Assembly (NCBI RefSeq): GCF_048544455.1
Contig: NC_133529.1
Span: forward strand, 44,493,456 to 44,557,455
From: Silene latifolia
Taxonomy: Eukaryota > Streptophyta > Magnoliopsida > Caryophyllales > Caryophyllaceae
DNA: 64,000 nt
Direction: 5' to 3'
The notes below the pieces were generated by a model that saw only the letters and a program-made list of their open reading frames with translations, searched no databases and was not told the origin of the DNA. Position 1 is the stretch's first letter; the number at the start of each line of letters is the position of its first letter. This document shows positions 57,692 to 64,000 of the stretch, piece after piece. Both the position numbers and the translations under genes were made by a program.

Positions 57692-60062
57692 ATGGATGTA
57701 GACGCCGCTGTTGTTGAGGAGGCTTTAGAGCAGGCCTTCACCGCCGCGGTGATGGCTGCTGCGAGAGGAGGTCCCCGAGGAGGAGGTGGCGACGAGGAGG
57801 AGATTCCGAGACGGGCCCACCTCGGGCGAGGGGGTCGCCGGTGAGAGGTGCTCTGCGTGGGCTGAGACCTGGGAGAGTAGGCACCTTGTGTGGGCTGCAG
57901 AGGGTCACTTGTCCTACAGGATGGTGAAGAGCTTGGTAAATAGGAATTCCCTAACTCATTACCTATCCTTTTCCATTTTTGTTCAAATCTCCTCTAAATT
58001 TATTTCAAAACTAAAGATAGCTTTGTTTCAAATCATGATAGGAGGCCGGGAACATCCGGTCGTTCTCGGGGTATACGACGGCGATGGAGCATTACGAGCG
58101 GCTGTCGGAGGAGGAGAGGGCCATGATCGAGCGCGGAGCGTTTGGTCCTCTGGTTCAGGTTTGGAGGGATATCGTGAAGAGGAAGTTGCGGGCCAACCTT
58201 AGCACGGTCCGCTTTCTTGGATCGATTCTCGGGATACGACTTCCACATTTCACCCGCCTTTTGGTGAGGTGGGAGTCACTTTGGAGGATTACGGCATGAT
58301 TTGCGGTCCGTGCGGGGATCGAGGAGATGGTGTGGCCGGAGGCTGGCATGAGGGCGGACTCGGCCGAGGCGAGGAGGTTGATTGGCTGGAACTTGTCGCC
58401 GAAGGCTGTTGCGGTGCCGGGTTTGGTACCCAGTACCTATGTTCGAGATTACTTTGCGGGGAAGACCCCGGCATTGGTGGTGATCGATGGGAGGGAGACG
58501 GCTCCTCCTCCTTGTACAGCCGAGCAGAGGGCTCGTCTGTGGCTTTGGTGGTTCTTGTCTTCGATTTACCTCGGAGACAAGGGTGAGAGGCTGTCGACGA
58601 AGCTTCTCCCCTTTCTTTCTGACCTGAGTTCCTTAGGGCGTTGGGACTGGTCATCTTTGGTTTTGCGGTCCTCATCCGCTTTATGAGGGCCATGGTTCGC
58701 CCTGTGAGTGATGGAGAAGGGGACTTCTCTTGCGCTGTCGGACCTGGACTACTGTTGGAGGTATGAACCTTCCTTTGGATCTACGTAAATTCCTTTCTTT
58801 TATCAAAGATCGTTATTGACCATTTTGCTTTACAGGCGTGGGTGTACTCCTACTTTCCGGGCCTCGCGCCCAAGAGGACGAAGCCGTTGGAGAGGGCCTA
58901 TCCCGTGGTGAGGGATTGGGTCATGTGCCGGACGAAGAGCAAGCGTTCTTCTCACAACGTCTACCGGCGGGATGTGAACGCCCCACCGAGCGGCGTGAGT
59001 ATCCCATTTGTATTCATTCACATCTTCTCATATTTTGTTTTCAATTGATCATAGGAATGACCTCTGCCTTCATATTGTCACAGTGGGTGCCCAGACCTTG
59101 GGCGGAGTACGCTGGAGCGCCTCCCTTTGTTGCTGAGACCCTTCGTCCTAGGAGTTCGAGTCGGCTGCTATTGTGGACGTCGATGGGTCCTGTATGGTAT
59201 CTGGGCGAGCGGTTAGCTCGTCAGTGCTTTCGGGGTGCGTTGACGGTTCCCGTCGATCCTCCTAGGACGATGTTTAGGGAGCCTTCTGAGGCTGAGAGGG
59301 AGGCGGACTTGGCCGGTGCCAGTGGCGACGACCTTCTTCTCCCTGACGAGGATTACTCAGCGTTCCTTTACGGGAGGTTGGCGTATTGGCCGGTAGTGGT
59401 GAGTATTGTTTTTCTCGTTGATTTGATTTTCGAGACTTGCGACGAAAGATCGTCGATTGATGAGAGCTATTCGTCTTTTCAGGAGGTTGAGGCGGCGGGC
59501 ATCGAGCCCCCAGAGTACCCCGAGACCCTCGAGTACACTGACGCTACTGGGAGGACGACGATCTCCGAGCTGCGTGATTTTGACGTAGCTGTGACGGATG
59601 CTGGCCTAGATGACTGGCAGCATCTGATTCGGAGGGTGAGCTCCCATTTTGCACGGTTTTCGTGTAAGAACACGTTTGACTGAATTTGTTTAATTTGCTG
59701 AGAGTTTCCTTTTGAAATGCAGGTCGCGCCATCCCGGTTCGTGGCACTATGGAGGGTGGCCAACCGGCTACGAGCTACGGCCATTGAGGCACTCGTCGGT
59801 GGTCGAGGTCGTCAGGTATGAACCTTTATACCCATTTTTCGATCTTCTTTTTTTTTTTTGATTTTTGACTTTTGGGTTTTCCAATTGAGTTGATTGACAT
59901 GAGCCAATTCGTTGCTGTTTGCAGGGTGATAGCGAGTCAGGACGAGAGTTGGCCCAGGCTCGGGAGGAGACGGCTCGCTTGTCGAGGGAGATCGAGTTTC
60001 GGGATGCCGAGATCGCCGCTCTGATGGCGAGAGTTGCTGAGTTGGAGGGTGCCCAGCAGTAG
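57692..60062 (+). pseudogene. Plant mobile domain (PMD) gene, six exons, frameshifted
   Basis: It lies antisense to the retrotransposon. Exons inferred from GT/AG borders and frame: 57692-57935, 58042-58761, 58836-58994, 59094-59398, 59483-59635, 59723-59815 and 59925-60062, so seven blocks if the first is correct. The middle has the PMD signature (PF10536-like): WAAEGHLSYR, VTLEDYGM, WFLSSIYLGDKG, LLPFLSDL, GRWDW. The C-terminus is a short coiled coil (REIEFRDAEIAALMARVAELE). PMD proteins of plants occur in host genes (the MAIN/MAIL1 family) and in transposable elements; the role in elements is unknown. Frameshifts near 57800, 58250, 58310 and 58650 break exons 1 and 2; the last five blocks are open. 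Sequencing error cannot be excluded. Confidence 0.7.
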
Positions 60063-60789
60063 CTTGTGTAGTTTTGTACATCTGATTTTGAAACATTTTT
60101 GGACTCGGTTTGGGGCGCAAGCCCCCAGTTGACTTGGTCTTTTTGACTTGTTTGGGCGAAGCCCGAGCTTTGCTTGTACATTTGTACTTTGTTCGGGGCG
60201 CAAGCCCCCAGTTTGCTCGTACATTTGCTTTTTGTTGTATATATGATGGCCTGAGTGCCTTTGCTGCTGGGTTGTTTGTTTGTACCTGCAGGTTAGTTCT
60301 TTGAACAGGTTTGGTAGATAACGGTTTATGCCGTTATGCTGCCGAAATTTACATGGAAAATCACGCGATTCATACATTTTATATACATATAAGGCCTTAA
60401 TTAGCGCACAATGAGACTCAAAAGAAACGCAAAAATGCAAAAATTTTGCCGGAAATGACCGGAAATGACCGGACGGTAGGGAGGGTTACCCCCGAAAAAA
60501 AAAGAAAAATAGAAATTTATAAGTTAGAAAATGTAGAAAAAGAAATTAAGAAAATGAAATAAATATATAAATGTTTGAATAATAAAAAGAATTAAATGGA
60601 CAATTAAATACACAAATGTGATAAAATGGCGAAAATGTCAATGTCGCCTCGAAATGCGTGCCCGCGAAATTCCAAAACATGGTAAACTTCCGTAGTTTAC
60701 CAAAATAAAATCCCATAGGAATAGGAAATCACGCGTGTTATAGAATTAGGAAAGATCCAAACGCGGAAATCACAGGAGTGAGCATGGGG
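60063..60789 (+). other. Spacer between the two antisense genes
   Basis: It starts with the 3' untranslated part of the PMD gene, in which GGGGCGCAAGCCCCCAGTTG-type phrases occur twice (60111 and 60198). AT-rich non-coding DNA follows from 60480 to 60640. No supported coding region. Confidence 0.5.
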
Positions 60790-60853
60790 AAGAGGCGCAG
60801 CATGAGCTGCGTCCCTTTGAAGAGGCGCGCAGTGCCGCGCTTTGTTCCCGAGA
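60790..60853. repeat. AAGAGGCGC word pair upstream of the DUF7745-like gene
   Basis: AAGAGGCGC starts at 60790 and 60820 (30 bp), then GCCGCG and TTCCCGAG follow as in the LTR copy at 55592. The TATA box is about 70 bp downstream. Confidence 0.8.
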
Positions 60854-60890
60854 GGGGTTTGTTCGACGGATTTTGGAAACGACAAATTAG

Positions 60891-60899
60891 TATAAATAG
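60891..60899 (+). promoter_or_regulatory. Predicted TATA box of the DUF7745-like gene
   Basis: TATAAATAG within TTAGTATAAATAG (60887-60899), identical to the 13 bases at the LTR promoter. A CT-rich leader follows, and the ATG is at 60998, 107 bp from the box start. Confidence 0.65.
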
Positions 60900-60997
60900 A
60901 AAGCGCCGCGAAGCTTTGAATCATATAATTCTTCCGTCTTTTCTTCGTCGCTTCTCCTAAAACTCCTAAAATAAATTTTCAAGAGAAAATTATCATT

Positions 60998-61650
60998 ATG
61001 AATACTTTGGAGGCTCGCTTGAAGGAATGGACTAATGAGTTTTCGAACACGGAAAAGCACGACATGGGTGCTTATAATCTTGGGTCTTTATTGAGTTTGA
61101 AACTCATCAAGGTAGTGAAACCGTTCTTAGATGCTTGCCTTGATTATTGGGATCCAAATTATCATGTATTCGCCTTTCCAGGAGGTGATATTTGTTCTTT
61201 TCCGGAGGAAATTGTCGCTATTGGCGGGTGGGACCCACGAACACTTACCCGCCATCCCTTCTACTTGCTCAAGGGTATAAGAGTAAGTTCAGAGATTTGC
61301 TTGGACTGACTAGACTCGAGGTAGATCGTCTTGTTACCCCGAAAGGCGTGCGGATGTTGGATTTTATAGACCGATTCATCAACAGGGCCGACCCTACTGT
61401 CTCTTATGTTGCTAGAAGGAGAGCATTTGGCTTCTGTTTGTTGCATGTGTACGTCTTTCAGGGACATGTTGATGAGGACTTGAGAGGTGATCCTCGCCTA
61501 TTGGGCCTTATTGAGCAAATGGAGCTGCGCAGGAGCCCAGCTTGTCTATGCTAGGGGAGATTATCTTGGGCTTGGATAATAGGAAATCCAACTGCGATCT
61601 TCCATTTTTGGGGAGTCCCGTCATCCTACAGGTAAAAGACACCTTCTTCT

Positions 61651-61725
<75 letters not shown>

Positions 61726-62526
61726 CGTGTCTAATACCTGTCTTGGTAGGTTTGGCTCATGGAACGGCTCCGATTGCTTGAGCCCCCAGTTCATGCACTT
61801 TCCTATCATGCCCGTATGATTGCGATGAGGACACGGCTGTACATGGTGGACTTCACCCGGGTCTGCGACTATTGGAAGAACAAGCTAAAGACTGATGACG
61901 GCCCTTTGATCAGGTGGGTTGTACCATGGTGGCACCTCAAGTCTGTCACTGGGGTGTCTTCTTTAGATCCCACTAGGTCCGTGCGCATCCCTGGATTGGA
62001 GTTTATGGTGTGCATCTTCCCTGAGAGATTGATGAGGCAAGTTGGGTTGAAGCAGATGATCCCTAGGCTTGACACCGTCCCCTTGATCGCTATGGCGTTG
62101 ACTACCGAGAGCCGAAGAGAGTGGGCTATGAAATGGGCCCAGAGAAACATGTGGTTCCTGAGCTTCTCCTCCAATGCTTTGTGGGTGTCGGACTCTTATC
62201 TGAGGTGGAGGAAGGCTGCAACTTCGGAAGAGCGCGAAAGACTGAGGAAGCGCGAGCCCGTTGATTACAAGGTGCGCGAGGGAGAGAAAGAGAAAGAGAA
62301 GCATCTGACCGAAGGAGAAGAAGAAGCCGGCTTTCGAGTCGTTCATCCTTCGAAGAAATCAAAGACTACTCCTGCCGCAGAGATGGTGGTTGACAAGAAT
62401 GGGAGAGTCAGGCCTCGAGAAAGACCGTTGGTGATTAGGTCTGAAGTGGCGCAAGAGCGCCCGGCTCGAGGTCGTGACAAGAAATACGACAAGAACGACA
62501 AGGGCGAGGGAAAGATGGAGGAATAG
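60998..62526 (+). pseudogene. DUF7745-like gene, two exons, frameshifted
   Basis: Exon 1 is 60998-61631 and exon 2 is 61750-62526, joined at a clear donor (CTACAG then GTAAAAG) and acceptor (TTGGTAG). The protein reads FLDACLDYWDPNYHVFAFPGG and EEIVAIGGWDP, then KSKFRDLLGL, AFGFCLLHVYVF and, across the splice, SPVILQ-VWLMERL. These match the plant DUF7745 pattern, proteins often found with Ty3/gypsy elements and of unknown function. The C-terminal 90 residues are highly charged (Lys, Arg, Glu) and disordered. One-base frame changes near 61225-61262 and 61515-61540 break exon 1, while exon 2 is open to its stop. The intron contains a 72-T run. Confidence 0.7.
61654..61725 (+). repeat. 72-T homopolymer in the intron
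   Basis: An uninterrupted run of 72 T in the 118-bp intron 61632-61749, where a polypyrimidine tract is expected near the acceptor. The exact length may be a sequencing estimate. Confidence 0.9.
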
Positions 62527-63066
62527 CCCAAGTCTTAGTTATTATTATTTGATTATTATTATTATTGTTGTAATAAAAAGGAGGGATTTTTAGAATCCTA
62601 GCCTATCTATTTTTATTATTTGTCGTACTATCATTATTAGAAATTGAATGAAATAAAACAGGTTAAATGGTTATGAAACCGTTGGCATTTTCATTAATTA
62701 TTCTTGTCGAATTTCAAATGCAATGCAAATGTCCTTCTATTTACATGTATTTTATATATAATGGCGGGTTGAATCCGGTGAAGGATTGCCTACGTATTCA
62801 CTTAAAGAAAGCGAAATCAAACCCTTGCGCGTAGTTCGAGTAAATGTAAAAGAATAATTGTTCGAAGCAAGAGCTTGTAATGAACATAGAAAACAAGCAT
62901 GAGCTTTACTTACTCTGGAGGTGCGAATTCAGTTTGTTTGATGATATGAGGATGACGAGTTTGCCAAGATGCAAGAGCATAGTGACATTCAAATAGGCCA
63001 GGGGCCGTTTATTTAGTGCCACAAGAGCGACACGTGGGTTTACGCGAGGCGCGTTTCTGTTCTATC
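62527..63066. other. Spacer between the DUF7745-like gene and integrase
   Basis: It holds the 3' untranslated region of the plus-strand gene, with an ATTATT repeat at about 62540-62570, and the downstream part of the minus-strand pol. The two converge tail to tail. No coding frame is supported. Confidence 0.55.
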
Positions 63067-64000
63067 CTAGGCATAGTACCGTTTCAGTTGGTCGAGATTT
63101 GTGGGGTTTGAAAACTCATTTCCATCCAGGTCTGTGATTCTAACCGCACCCCCTGGGAGTATGGATTTGACTAGATATGGTCCGGCCCAATTAGGTTTGA
63201 ATTTCCCTCTGCCGATTGGGTAAAAGAGCTCTAACCGATTTGAGAACTAAATCTCCTTCTTTGATGTTTCTTGGCCTAACTCTTTTGTTGAAAGCTCGTT
63301 TGATACGTGCTTGATATGTTTGGACATTATGTAAGGCACGAAGCCTACGTTCATCCAAGAGGATGAGTTCTTCGTATCTATCCCTTTTCCAATCGGCCTC
63401 CGGGATTTGACTTTCTAGTAGAATACGCAAGGATGGTATTTCTAGCTCAACTGGTTGTACGGCTTCCATGCCGTAGGTCAAATAGAAAGGAGTAGCCCCG
63501 GTGGGTGTCCGGCGATGTACGATACCCCCACAAAGCGAAGGGTATTTTGCTCGGCCAATCTCTATAATTGTCAGTCATTTTCTTGAGGATCGTGACGACA
63601 TTTTTGTTAGCAGCCTCTACCGCGCCGTTAGTCTGTGGTCGATAGGGCGAGGAGTGATGATGCTTGATCTTGTACTTGGCTAGCAATTGTTCGGTTTCGG
63701 CTTGGAAGTGGGACCCATTATCGCTAATGATCTCATGCGGGCAACCATATCGACAGATGATGTTGTTTTGTATGAACTTTGCCACATTTTTAGCTGTAAG
63801 AGCGGTGTAGGAAGCCGCTTCTACCCACTTGGTGAAGTAGTCAATCGCTACTAGGATGAAACAAAGTGACCTCTGTTCCGGCTGGGGTTATTTTCCCAAT
63901 TATATCAATTCCCCATGCGGAGAATGGCCAAGGAGATGTCATTGTATAGAAAACGAAGGAGGGACGTGTTGTACGTTCCCGAAGATTTGACAGTTGTGGC
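63067..64000 (-). pseudogene. Tat-lineage integrase, partial, frameshifted
   Basis: The catalytic core is seen: GIDIIG (first Asp), IISDNGSHF (second Asp), and NGAVEAANK (Glu). The C-terminal part is typical of the Tat/Retand lineage: PVELEIPSLR, FNKRVRPRNIKEGDLVLKSVRALLP and, in another frame, WAGPYLV to LKRYYA and the stop at 63067. Frame changes occur near 63865, 63480 and 63228. The zinc-binding N-terminus lies beyond the window edge. Confidence 0.82.

Larger units (their letters stand above)
53634..64000 (-). mobile_element. Tat/Retand-type Ty3/gypsy element, 3' portion, with antisense genes
   Basis: Orientation comes from the minus-strand integrase at the right edge and a purine-tract-like run (AAAGTGGGGGCT) near 56064-56075. 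From right to left: integrase, 540 bp of spacer, a DUF7745-like gene and a PMD gene on the opposite strand, then the 3' LTR. Additional antisense ORFs between integrase and 3' LTR are known in Tat-lineage elements such as Grande and Retand. The rest of pol, gag and the 5' LTR lie beyond 64000, so the target duplication cannot be checked. Confidence 0.7.

Noticed and set aside
58289..58693. Ser/Pro-rich minus-strand ORF of 134 residues
   Set aside because: It is antisense to PMD exon 2, where the plus strand has the domain signature.

Overview
The window is transposable-element-rich nuclear DNA of a flowering plant, probably a eudicot. I see no intact single-copy host gene and no tRNA, rRNA or CRISPR. 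The evidence is nested Ty3/gypsy (Athila-like, Tekay-type chromovirus, Tat/Retand-type) and Ty1/copia elements, two L1-type LINEs and a CACTA transposon, with plant mobile domain (PMD) and DUF7745-like reading frames. The species cannot be named from the sequence.

Layout. (1) 1-24455: the 3' part of an Athila-like element. Its broken env-like ORF1 (53-10038) is split by a complete non-autonomous gag-protease element (997-9468, minus strand, 5-bp duplication GTACA). A long 3' tail follows, then the 3' LTR (11982-24455). That LTR is itself split by a Tekay-type chromovirus (12563-22138, minus) and by a solo copia LTR (23130-24372, duplication CAACC). (2) 24456-30622: a chromovirus LTR fragment, then an Athila LTR fragment split by a nearly full-length LINE (25670-30430, minus). 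(3) 30623-32560: an LTR and 3' tail of another chromovirus-like element. (4) 32561-52368: a probable Athila solo LTR containing a copia element (34115-52034, minus, duplication ATACA). The copia element in turn holds a CACTA element (37355-41877, duplication ATG) and a 5'-truncated LINE (about 46255-50384). (5) 52369-53633: unassigned DNA and an ORF fragment. (6) About 53634-64000: part of a minus-strand Tat/Retand-type element with its 3' LTR at left and integrase at right. Between them lie two multi-exon genes on the opposite strand, PMD and DUF7745-like, both carrying frameshifts.

The most unusual signal cuts across families. Short palindromic or near-palindromic words of about 12 bp stand in arrays with nearly fixed spacing, usually 20-21 bp (two helical turns) and 30 bp in the Tat element. 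The arrays lie roughly 50-150 bp upstream of the predicted TATA box or leader of the LTR promoters. The words differ between families: GGTCGATCGACC, ACTCGRYCGAGT, GGACGNNCGTCC, CNNNCGAGC and AAGAGGCGC. In three Athila LTR copies the same site carries two different word sets. In the Tat element the array and a TTAGTATAAATAG box occur both in the LTR promoter and before an antisense gene.

Almost every coding region is damaged by stops, frameshifts, deletions or insertions, so most are called pseudogenes. Coordinates of LTR ends backed by target duplications are firm. Those of the chromovirus-like fragment (30623-32178) and the Tat LTR are approximate.
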